DNA of 5,368 bases from Xanthobacteraceae bacterium (GTDB taxonomy: Bacteria > Pseudomonadota > Alphaproteobacteria > Rhizobiales > Xanthobacteraceae), in contig JASHYD010000427.1 in assembly GCA_030043175.1 (NCBI GenBank), forward strand, positions 1 to 5,368, read 5' to 3'. The translations under genes were made by a program, and so were the position numbers. Below, one piece after another: positions 1-5,291 of the stretch; positions within the stretch are counted from its first letter, which is position 1; every line of letters begins with the position of its first letter. Below the pieces are notes generated by a model. It was not told the DNA's origin. It saw only the letters and a list, made by a program, of their open reading frames with translations, and ran no database searches.

Positions 1-147
1 TACGCCAAAATGAAGTCGGGGAAGGCTAGTTTTCGCATGGTGCTCACCATGCAATCGTGACCAATTGTTCCCGCAATGACGAATGCGATCTTTGCGGCAA
101 CTGGTAAGGCCTCGCTGCAGCCGCCAATACAGGTGGTCTCTCAGTAG
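1..147 (+). pseudogene. C-terminal remnant of a molybdopterin-binding xanthine dehydrogenase/aldehyde oxidase-type subunit
   Basis: The frame at 61-144 reads PIVPAMTNAIFAATGK and then ends at TAG 145-147. This matches, from memory of the family, the C-terminal signature of the large molybdopterin-binding subunit of xanthine dehydrogenase and isoquinoline 1-oxidoreductase-type enzymes (a GE motif, then PA..NAIFAATGKR and an LPI-like tail). An in-frame TGA at 58-60 cuts this frame off from upstream sequence. In another frame, 12-26 reads EVGEG, which fits the segment expected just before it, followed by TAG at 27-29. The tail is therefore broken by a frame change and two stops. No cofactor-binding residues lie in this short piece, and the rest of the gene would be upstream of the window. 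The RLR-LPI end is also degenerate (ASLQPPIQ). It could be a chance resemblance, but the 15-residue match is good. Confidence 0.45.
27..60. repeat. Possible small palindromic insertion with perfect 8-bp inverted arms
   Basis: GCATGGTG-CT-CACCATGC at 35-52 is a perfect inverted repeat with a 2-bp centre. It lies exactly in the middle of the 34 bp that separate two pieces of the molybdoenzyme tail. Joining position 26 directly to 61 restores one open frame. The palindrome is seen directly; the 34-bp boundaries are inferred from that join. Alternatively it could be an operator-like site. Confidence 0.4.
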
Positions 148-159
148 CAACGACAGTGA

Positions 160-309
160 GCATCTGAAAACGTAGCGTTTCCAAGGGGCGAAGAGGCGGT
201 CTTCGGCCGGCCCACTCTTGAAGATCTCCGCCAGGACCTACGTGCCGTTATCAAGATATGCCGGCCGGACTGGGACATCACAACGCCCGAAACTCATCTC
301 GAATTTTAA
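160..309 (+). other. Short unrecognised open frame, possible gene remnant
   Basis: After a TGA at 157-159 the frame stays open for 49 codons to TAA at 307-309. It includes the stretch GRPTLEDLRQDLRAVIKICR, which looks like an amphipathic helix, then PDWDITTPETHLEF. Third positions are mostly G or C, as in the real genes here. There is no ATG, GTG or TTG start between the upstream stop and the protein-like part, and no ribosome binding site. It is therefore either the tail of a decayed gene or chance. I do not recognise a family. The opposite strand has no comparable frame. Confidence 0.2.
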
Positions 310-542
310 CACGCTGTCCTGGCCTGTCCCCGTATTCGGTTGGCGACCGGCGCTCGGCTAACTAATAACGTTTCGACCGAGAATTGGCCAGTGTTCCATC
401 GATGAGCTTTGCAAGCGTTTGGCACGGCCAAATTCCGTTCGAATGGTCTCGACGTTGCTCAGGTGTCATTGAAGCGTCAAAGCGCGACCCTACCGGGCGC
501 GGCCGCGGTGATGTGCGCGGCAACCGGACAACGATGAAGCCA
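310..542. other. Intergenic stretch without a supported gene
   Basis: No frame on either strand has both a plausible start with a ribosome binding site and recognisable protein content. The only notable structure is the GC-rich hairpin at 493-527, listed separately. Confidence 0.5.
493..527 (-). terminator. GC-rich hairpin downstream of the PAS-HWE kinase
   Basis: GCCGCG (502-507) and CGCGGC (516-521) form a perfect 6-bp stem around an 8-nt loop. An outer CCGG/CCGG pairing (493-496 with 524-527) extends it imperfectly. It lies 16-50 bp past the kinase stop codon on the minus strand. No T-rich tract follows on that strand, so it is at best a weak terminator or a transcript 3'-end stabilising hairpin. 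Confidence 0.25.
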
Positions 543-1559
543 TTATAACTGGTGCCGCAGCGCGTTCGCCGCGGGGCACGTCAAACGCCAAGTTACGCCT
601 GAGGGCGCATAATCAAGGTCGACCTTACCGCCTATGGTCTGTTCAGTCATCGTTTCCATAACCGTACTGCCAAACCCGCGCCGCTGCGGCCGACACACGG
701 GCGGCCCATCGTGCTCGGTCCAGCTTATGGTCAATGTGTCGCCGTCGGTCCCCCAACCGATATCGATGTAACCCGTATCGCTCGAGAGTGCTCCGTATTT
801 CGCGGCATTAGTGGCGAGTTCGTTGAGCGCGAGCCCGATGGCTTGTGCCGAAGCTGGGCTCAGGCACAGCTTTGCACCTCGCATGACGATACGAGAACCA
901 ATGAGGTCGGCGTAAAGCGAGAGTTGAGCGCGTGCCAAATCCCCGATTTCGACTCCATGCCATTCGCTTCGGACGAGCAGGTCCTGATAGGCGGCAAGCG
1001 CCCGAATGCGCTCGGAGAAGCGCTCGACGTAATCTTCGGGACTATCGGCGACCGTCTGGTGAGCGATAGCATCCACTACGCCGAGCATATTCCTGGCGCG
1101 ATGGTTGACCTCGCGCATGAGGAGGTGCAGCTTTTCCTCGTACTCTTTGCGTTCGGTAATATCCGCTAAAGTGCCGACGAGGCTGACGGCCCGTCGGTCA
1201 CGCCCATCGCCCTCAAAATAGGCGAGGCCCAGGTTCTGCACCCAGCGCACCTCGCCGTCTCCCCGACGGATCCGGAACTCGAGCCCGAAGCGCCTCGGCT
1301 CGGCAGGATCGAGCACATCGTTAGGACAAGCCCAAGCCCTCCCCGCGTCGTCCGGGTGCACCCAACTCATGAACTCTTCGAGAGCGGCCCCATCCGCGAG
1401 AACGCCCAAGATTTCTTTGCACCGCGCATCGAAGGAAAAGGCCCTGCGGAACGGATCGTACTGCCATGATCCAAGCTGTGCTGCGTCAAGGGCATGTTGT
1501 AGACTGATCGGAGGGCACGGCGACTGATCCGGGTCGACAGCGGATACACGGGAAATCAT
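543..1559 (-). CDS. PAS domain-containing HWE-family sensor histidine kinase
   Basis: This is a soluble two-component sensor kinase of 338 residues. A PAS-fold sensor domain covers roughly residues 22-138, with WVHPDD, the FRI-R-GDGEVRW-N strand and a closing LVGTLADITERK. The HWE dimerisation/phosphoacceptor segment follows at about 144-195, with EVNHRARNMLGVV placing the phosphoacceptor at His153. The ATPase domain has the N-box ELATNAAKYGALS (from 247), the SWTE motif (Trp280, Glu282) and GFGSTV (295-300). No membrane segment is visible, so it should be cytoplasmic. ATG at 1559 is preferred because GGAG lies 9 nt upstream (1572-1569); the frame is open to a TTG at 1619 but lacks such a site there. 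The family-defining N-box His is Asn246 here. The Pfam families expected are PAS_3 and HWE_HK. No response regulator gene lies nearby, so it is an orphan. Related kinases often feed the general stress response or bind flavin or haem, but the signal here is unknown. Confidence 0.88.
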   Translation of the reverse strand: MISRVSAVDPDQSPCPPISLQHALDAAQLGSWQYDPFRRAFSFDARCKEILGVLADGAALEEFMSWVHPDDAGRAWACPNDVLDPAEPRRFGLEFRIRRGDGEVRWVQNLGLAYFEGDGRDRRAVSLVGTLADITERKEYEEKLHLLMREVNHRARNMLGVVDAIAHQTVADSPEDYVERFSERIRALAAYQDLLVRSEWHGVEIGDLARAQLSLYADLIGSRIVMRGAKLCLSPASAQAIGLALNELATNAAKYGALSSDTGYIDIGWGTDGDTLTISWTEHDGPPVCRPQRRGFGSTVMETMTEQTIGGKVDLDYAPSGVTWRLTCPAANALRHQL

Positions 1560-1568
1560 GGCTACTCG

Positions 1569-1572
1569 CTCC
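1569..1572 (-). promoter_or_regulatory. Ribosome binding site deciding the kinase start
   Basis: GGAG on the minus strand, 9 nt before ATG 1559. It favours this start over the upstream TTG at 1619 and the ATG four codons inside that extension, for which I see no equally good site. Confidence 0.55.
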
Positions 1573-1619
1573 GTCCCGGCCTCGCGCCAGACCGAGCCGT
1601 ACAGCATTGCCCGGCACAA

Positions 1620-2072
1620 TGGATACGGGGGTCGGATCCGCTATTGGACGCCAGGCGTTGGCTGACCCTCGACGGGCCGGATGTTGCCCCCATGGTCAGT
1701 TCGTAGTTCCGTGGCGTCGGAACGCCGGAAGTGGAGCAGCACGCCCCGTTTCCTAGCGGCTACGGCGACGTGTCGGCGGCCGCGCAACGGAAAGGGATCG
1801 GGGACCTGGCTGTCGCGGCAAGTCCACGCGCTGATGGGCAGGACTGCCGGGCATTCCAACAGATCACAAGTTTTTGCCTTCTTCGATGCTTGCGAGCCGG
1901 CAACGCAATTCTGCAACACCCTGGCCGACCCAGCGCGCGCTTTTGGGCAAGCTGGAAGAACTGGCGCGGCGTCTCGTCTCCGGCGATATGGCGTTCTCCT
2001 TCTTCGGGAGCCATCGCCAGGTGCGGTCGCCATCGAGTCGCGCGCGCCCGCGCCTTGGAAGCGATGAGCACT
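1620..2072. other. 450-bp stretch with no convincing gene between the two kinase loci
   Basis: Several open frames cross this stretch on both strands. All are rich in Arg, Ser and Pro or lack a ribosome binding site, as expected of chance frames in GC-rich DNA. One plus-strand piece at about 1940-2020 (LGKLEELARRLVSGDMAFSF) looks more protein-like, but I cannot assign it. The segment contains the upstream region of the PAS-HWE kinase, so that gene's promoter should be here. I see no clear -35/-10 pair or EcfG-type GGAAC-N16/17-GTT with correct spacing. Confidence 0.4.
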
Positions 2073-2564
2073 TCAGCATAGCCCCTCCGCTGCGCGCTCC
2101 AACGCATTCGCCGCCGGGCACGTCAGTCGCCACGCCAGACCTGATGGTGCGTAATCGAGTTCGACATCACCACCAAGGGTCAGCCTTGCCATAGCATCAA
2201 TGACTGTGGTGCCAAATCCCTGCCGCTGCGGCGGTCGCACGGGCGGGCCGTTGCGCTCCTTCCAGCTCATCATGAAGGCACCTGCTTCCGACTTCCAGCC
2301 TACATAGACGCAGCCGGCGTCCGTCGAGAGCGCGCCGTATTTCCCAGCATTGGTCGCAAGTTCGTGGAGTGCGAGACCGACAGCCTCGGCGGCAGCCGAA
2401 TTCAATTGCAGCTTGGGGCCGCGGACAACAATTCGAAACCCGACAAGGTCAGCAAGCGGTAGGAGCTGGGCGCGCACTAACTCCTCCAGATCGGCTCCCG
2501 CCGCTTGTCGTGACCCCAGCAGGTCCGGGGGAGAGAGCGCGGGTCTGACCGATACCGCGATCAT
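2073..2564 (-). pseudogene. C-terminal half of a second HWE-family histidine kinase, lacking sensor domain and phosphoacceptor His
   Basis: Kinase homology runs from DLL at 2525 to the stop at 2073-2075. It includes RAQLLPLADLVG, the N-box LALHELATNAGKYGALS with the family His present, SWKE (Trp and Glu of the HWE signature), GPPV, GFGTTV and LDYAPSG..WRLTCPAANAL. Over about 142 aligned residues it is roughly 58% identical by hand count to the ATPase part of the intact kinase at 543-1559. The PAS region and the EVNHR phosphoacceptor box are missing. The 13 residues from ATG 2564 to position 2526 are antisense to acyl-CoA dehydrogenase sequence and have no kinase similarity. There is no recognisable ribosome binding site for the ATG. 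It cannot autophosphorylate in cis. It is most likely a relic, although a standalone ATPase fragment cannot be excluded. Confidence 0.8.
2526..2526. other. Recombination or deletion junction fusing two 5'-truncated genes
   Basis: Reading leftwards on the minus strand, kinase homology starts at the DLL codons (2525-2517). Reading rightwards on the plus strand, acyl-CoA dehydrogenase homology starts at the GG codons (2527-2532), followed by SAGLTDTAIMVEEL. No sequence separates the two, so the junction is placed to within a few bases. No inverted repeats or insertion element are visible at the joint. Confidence 0.65.
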
Positions 2565-3579
2565 GGTCGAGGAACTTTACGCGGTGAACGCCAGCGTAGC
2601 TCTGACGCTGATCGGAACCGTTCTTGGACTATTGCCGCTCTTGATCGGCGGCACGGACGAGCAGCGGGGTCGGCTGCTGCTCCCATTCTTGAAACAAGCG
2701 GGGGCGCCGCTGGCGGCGTTTTGCGCCACCGAACCGGGGGGCAGTGCCAATGTTGCATCGCCGCCGCCTGGCGAGGGCGTTCGCACCACAGCGCGATTCT
2801 CGGGCGACAGATGGATCATCCAGGGCCGCAAGAGCTGGGTTTCCTCCGCCACGGGTTGGGATCGCAAAGGCGCGGACCTTCTGTCGGTACTCTGCCGCAC
2901 CGATCCTGATGCTCCTGCTGACCGGGGTATCTCGATCATACTGGTGGAGGGTCCAGTATCAGGCCTTGTCTTCGAGCGTGCGATCGATTCGGTGGGACAT
3001 CGTGCGCACCTCTTGCCGCAGTTCGCGCTCGAAGGGGTTAGCGTGCCGGGAGATAATGTTCTGGCAAGCCTCGGCGGTGGTCTTGCGTTGACTGCAGCCA
3101 GTTTTATGGGTGCGGCCGCTTTAGTCGGAGTCTTCGCGGTGGGCGTGATGCGGATGGCGTTCGATTTCGTGCTGGGTTTCGCACATAACGAGAGGCGAGG
3201 CGGCATTCATCCCATCATCGAGCATCAAGCGGTCGGGTATGCACTGGCGGATGCAAAGATGGCGATCGAGGCGACTCGCTCCCTCTGCTGGCGCGCATGC
3301 CAGGCGGTCGATTTGCAATCGCCTGCCGCAGAGGAATTGGCGATCGAGGCAAAGGTCTATGGCTCGGAGACGGCCGTACGGGTGCTAACGAATCTCATGC
3401 GCGTCGTGGGAGTGGAAAGCTATGATCACGCTCTCCCGCTGGGACGTCTGCTGCAGGATGCGCTCGCGCTTCCTCTCTTTGGCGGAGGCAATGTCGGCGT
3501 CCGACGTCGACGGTTCCACGCGATCTTGCAACGACCGGAATACGATCCGCTCGCAGCCTGCAGCCAGGTTGAGGCCTGA
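2563..3579 (+). CDS. Acyl-CoA dehydrogenase family protein, N-terminally truncated (probable pseudogene)
   Basis: Members of this family oxidise acyl-CoA thioesters at C2-C3 with FAD. From ATG 2563 the frame gives 338 residues. Homology begins earlier, at 2527, with GGESAGLTDTAIMVEEL, which corresponds to the middle of the N-terminal helical domain; about 60-70 residues before it are missing. Visible landmarks: TDEQRGRLLLPFL (31-43), ATEPGGS (55-61, middle beta domain), GRKSWVSSA (88-96), GISIILVEG (122-130), VPGDNVL (161-167), NERRGGIHPIIEHQAVGYALAD (from 209, FAD-contacting region) and LPLFGGGNVGVRRR (303-316). The Glu or Asp often found near the LF-GGN segment is Gly here. No good ribosome binding site precedes ATG 2563; a purine-rich stretch at 2527-2537 is about 25 nt away. 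The open frame continues upstream through antisense kinase sequence to TTG 2350. It is a member by sequence, but probably inactive. Confidence 0.75.
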   Translation: MVEELYAVNASVALTLIGTVLGLLPLLIGGTDEQRGRLLLPFLKQAGAPLAAFCATEPGGSANVASPPPGEGVRTTARFSGDRWIIQGRKSWVSSATGWDRKGADLLSVLCRTDPDAPADRGISIILVEGPVSGLVFERAIDSVGHRAHLLPQFALEGVSVPGDNVLASLGGGLALTAASFMGAAALVGVFAVGVMRMAFDFVLGFAHNERRGGIHPIIEHQAVGYALADAKMAIEATRSLCWRACQAVDLQSPAAEELAIEAKVYGSETAVRVLTNLMRVVGVESYDHALPLGRLLQDALALPLFGGGNVGVRRRRFHAILQRPEYDPLAACSQVEA

Positions 3580-3877
3580 GCCTCTATAGCTAGACGATTG
3601 AAATTCGGCGTCTTATGGCCGTTCCGAAAAGATCGATGCTGACGCCACTGCCGTAGAATCCGCGATCTCGTCGGCCGGACCGATGGTGGCGGCCTTTCGG
3701 TCGACCCAATCCGCATTCCACGCGCGTCCAGGTAGCGCTGAAGGGTCAGTGTCGCGATCGATCATCGAGGCTCATGAAGGCGCCGTGTTTCCTCACCTGT
3801 GGGGAACTCATCGGCGACTGCAGTGTTAGGTTTTTCGAGGTGTCGCGAGCGGGCTGGGTCAAAGCGACGCAAGCAAA
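3580..3877. other. Intergenic region upstream of the SDR gene
   Basis: I see no gene here. A 13-codon frame from ATG 3616 stops at once, and a minus-strand frame across 3426-3716 is Arg/Pro-rich and overlaps the dehydrogenase. The useful content is the candidate stress promoter at 3803-3827. Confidence 0.4.
3803..3827 (+). promoter_or_regulatory. Candidate EcfG (general stress sigma factor) promoter upstream of the SDR
   Basis: GGAAC at 3803-3807, a 17-nt spacer, and GTT at 3825-3827. Alphaproteobacterial EcfG promoters are described as GGAAC-N16/17-(C)GTT. The base before GTT is T rather than the usual C. The GTT lies 51 bp upstream of the SDR ATG, a normal distance for a promoter. The other GGAAC or GTTCC occurrences I checked in the window did not have a correctly spaced partner. 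Confidence 0.4.
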
Positions 3878-4606
3878 ATGGCCTACACTCCAAAGACAGT
3901 GATCGTGACCGGCGGTTCGCGTGGCATAGGTTCAGGCGCCGTAAAGGCGTTTCTCGACCGGGGTTACAATGTTGTTGCAACTTCGCGCGACATCACCAGG
4001 TCGAAAGAACTGCCTTCGTCGTCCAAGCTGGCCTTGGTGGATGGCGATCTAGGGGAAGCTGGTACTGCCGCACGAGTGGCGGAAACAGCTGTCAGCAAAT
4101 TCAACTCGATCGACGCCCTGGTAAACAATGCGGGGATATACTTCACCAGGCCCTTTGCCGATTATACAGCCGATGACATTAAACGGCTCGTTTCCACCAA
4201 TCTCGAAGGGTCCATTTACATAACTCAGCTCGCGGTCAAGCAGATGCTGGCGCAAAAATCAGGCGGAAGCGTCGTCAGCATCACCGCCTCGCTGGCTGAT
4301 AATCCGATTGCAGGCGTAAATGCCTCAGTGGCGATGATGACCAAAGGTGGTCTCAACGCGATGACGCGCAGTCTCGCCATCGAATATGCAACAGACGGCA
4401 TCCGCGTGAATGCGGTTGCGCCTGGAGTGGTCGATACGCCGCTGCACAAGACTGATCCGAAGGACTTGCTGAAAAGGCTATCCCCAATGGGAAGCATTTC
4501 GACAGTTCACGAGATCGTGGATGCCGTGATTTATCTGTCTGAGGCTCTGCACGTTACTGGGGAGGTGCTCCACGTGGACGGTGGTTCGCACATTGGCAAA
4601 TGGTAA
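3878..4606 (+). CDS. Short-chain dehydrogenase/reductase (SDR) family protein lacking the catalytic Tyr
   Basis: A cytoplasmic classical SDR of 242 residues, the usual length. The Rossmann nucleotide-binding motif is TGGSRGIG (11-18). GDL (56-58), NNAG (83-86) and Asn108 in STNLEGS follow the classical pattern. The active-site Ser is probably Ser138 (SITASLA). Lys156 lies in MMTKGG, but the YxxxK Tyr position is Ala152. Later landmarks are RSLAIEYA, GIRVNAVAPGVVDTPLH and the C-terminal VTGEVLHVDGGSH typical of the family. With Asn, Ser and Lys kept but Tyr lost, the normal hydride-transfer chemistry would be impaired. I recall SDRs with a TKGG motif and no Tyr, so this may be a subfamily trait rather than damage. 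The frame is intact. The Shine-Dalgarno match before ATG is weak. An EcfG-like promoter precedes it. The substrate cannot be inferred. Confidence 0.87.
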   Translation: MAYTPKTVIVTGGSRGIGSGAVKAFLDRGYNVVATSRDITRSKELPSSSKLALVDGDLGEAGTAARVAETAVSKFNSIDALVNNAGIYFTRPFADYTADDIKRLVSTNLEGSIYITQLAVKQMLAQKSGGSVVSITASLADNPIAGVNASVAMMTKGGLNAMTRSLAIEYATDGIRVNAVAPGVVDTPLHKTDPKDLLKRLSPMGSISTVHEIVDAVIYLSEALHVTGEVLHVDGGSHIGKW

Positions 4607-4664
4607 GCGGCGAAGTATGCGGCCGGCAGCGCCGAACAGGGTGGAAGCGCAACTGCGGTGCGGA

Positions 4665-4682
4665 ATGACCGGTTCGGGTCAT
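4665..4682. repeat. Hairpin at the left end of repeat copy 1
   Basis: ATGACC (4665-4670) and GGTCAT (4677-4682) pair perfectly around GGTTCG. The downstream AAGCGG also nearly pairs with CCGGTT (one mismatch), so two alternative foldings compete at this edge. Confidence 0.4.
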
Positions 4683-4765
4683 AAGCGGGAGCGCCGACCA
4701 CGTCGACGGCCTGTCTCGCAAACGGCCGGTGTACCTCAGTAAGCGGACCCGCGCCGGGCCGGCCG
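4676..4765 (+). repeat. Direct repeat copy 1 (90 bp)
   Basis: Matches 5279-5368 at 87 of 90 positions by hand alignment, without gaps. The only differences are a T/C and an AA/GC change in the middle. Similarity fades leftwards over about 7 more bases. It includes a CGGCCGG/CCGGCCG inverted pair (4723-4729 and 4759-4765) around a 29-nt loop. It has no coding content that I recognise, so it looks like an intergenic repeat family. It is not a known insertion sequence end as far as I can tell. Confidence 0.9.
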
Positions 4766-4978
4766 GGTGGGGTCAGCCATGGCCATGCAGCGAAGTCCCA
4801 ACATGTCCACAGCCATGTCACAGCGGAAACTCCCCGCAAGGCGTTTGGTGCCATCATTCTGGGCCGTTGCCGTCGGGAGGTGCCGTGAATATTCTTGATC
4901 TCATCGACTAATTCCCAAGAGAATCTCATCTTGGTTCGGTGCAACGTCAGGGGTTGGCTTCGCACCCGGCCTCTGAAT

Positions 4979-4986
4979 GGAGGAGG
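4979..4986 (+). promoter_or_regulatory. Strong ribosome binding site of the PsiF gene
   Basis: GGAGGAGG, 7 nt before ATG 4994. It fixes the start and excludes the longer in-frame extension beginning at 4895, which would bury the signal peptide. Confidence 0.8.
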
Positions 4987-4993
4987 CAAAAAC

Positions 4994-5239
4994 ATGAAAC
5001 GAATTGCTTTCGGCGTCGTGTTGTCAGTCTTCGCCCTTTCCACCGCCCTGGCTCAGGAGACCTGTTCAAGCAAGGCAGTGGGGAAGGATGGCAAGCCCCT
5101 CGCCGGCGCCGCGCTCAAGAGCTTCATGACAAAGTGTACGAAGGATGCTTGTGAGCCGAAGGCATTCGACAAGAATGGCAAGCCGCTCGCAGGAGCAGCA
5201 AAGGCAAGCTTCATGAAGAAATGCGAAAGCGAAGCATAG
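4994..5239 (+). CDS. psiF: Secreted PsiF-repeat family protein
   Basis: A small exported protein of 81 residues. Residues 1-20 are a Sec signal peptide: MKR, a hydrophobic core, and an ALA site with cleavage expected before Gln21. The mature protein is two copies of the PsiF repeat: KAVGKDGKPLAGAALKSFM (27-45) and KAFDKNGKPLAGAAKASFM (56-74), each ending in a conserved KC (Cys48, Cys77). Cys24 and Cys53 precede the repeats, so two disulfides in the periplasm are plausible. E. coli PsiF was named as phosphate-starvation inducible, but its biochemical role is unknown and no Pho box is visible here. The start is set by a strong ribosome binding site. The gene stands alone between two 90-bp direct repeats. 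The family call is firm; phosphate regulation is not shown. Confidence 0.92.
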   Translation: MKRIAFGVVLSVFALSTALAQETCSSKAVGKDGKPLAGAALKSFMTKCTKDACEPKAFDKNGKPLAGAAKASFMKKCESEA

Positions 5240-5271
5240 GTAGATAGGTCGCTTTCCAGGGGCCGCCACTT

Positions 5272-5291
5272 CCGCTTGGGGTCATAAGCGG
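5272..5291. repeat. Hairpin at the left end of repeat copy 2, just after psiF
   Basis: CCGCTT (5272-5277) and AAGCGG (5286-5291) form a perfect 6-bp stem with an 8-nt loop, 33 bp after the PsiF stop. No T tract follows, so a role as terminator is doubtful. Confidence 0.4.

Larger units (their letters stand above)
4607..4993. other. Intergenic region between the SDR and psiF-like genes, holding the first direct repeat
   Basis: Contains repeat copy 1 (4676-4765) and the leader of the PsiF gene. A 38-codon frame from ATG 4779 has no ribosome binding site and no recognisable content. The minus-strand frame across most of the region arises from the GC-rich repeat. I saw no convincing Pho box (paired CTGTCAT-like direct repeats) before the PsiF gene; the closest text is TGTCACAG at about 4816. 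Confidence 0.4.

Noticed and set aside
366..395. Minus-strand GGAAC ... CGTT pair near 370-395
   Set aside because: The spacer is 22 nt, outside the 16-17 nt range of EcfG promoters, and no gene follows at promoter distance.
362..469. Minus-strand 35-codon frame starting MTPEQRRDHSNG
   Set aside because: The composition looks plausible, but there is no ribosome binding site and no recognisable family, and it is too short to support.
711..1169. Plus-strand 152-codon open frame inside the kinase locus
   Set aside because: It is the reverse strand of well-supported PAS-HWE kinase coding sequence and has no recognisable domain.
1641..2194. Several overlapping open frames on both strands between the two kinase loci
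   Set aside because: Arg/Ser/Pro-rich composition, mutual overlap and no ribosome binding sites; typical of chance frames in GC-rich DNA.
2577..3206. Minus-strand 209-codon open frame
   Set aside because: Antisense shadow of the acyl-CoA dehydrogenase, whose frame contains clear family motifs.
3616..3657. MAVPKR... start resembling the beginning of ribosomal protein L32 (rpmF)
   Set aside because: Only the first six residues resemble it; the frame stops after 13 codons.
4779..4895. 38-codon plus-strand frame starting MAMQRSPNMSTAM
   Set aside because: No ribosome binding site and no domain; it lies in the leader of the psiF-like gene.
4800..4990. Pho box upstream of the psiF-like gene
   Set aside because: Looked for paired CTGTCAT-type direct repeats because of the family name. 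Only isolated TGTCACAG-like text is present.
4531..5043. Minus-strand 170-codon open frame containing VVGAPAYDP
   Set aside because: It covers the 90-bp repeat, the SDR 3' end and the psiF start in antisense. The same VGAPAYDP string recurs at 5279-5304 only because of the DNA repeat.
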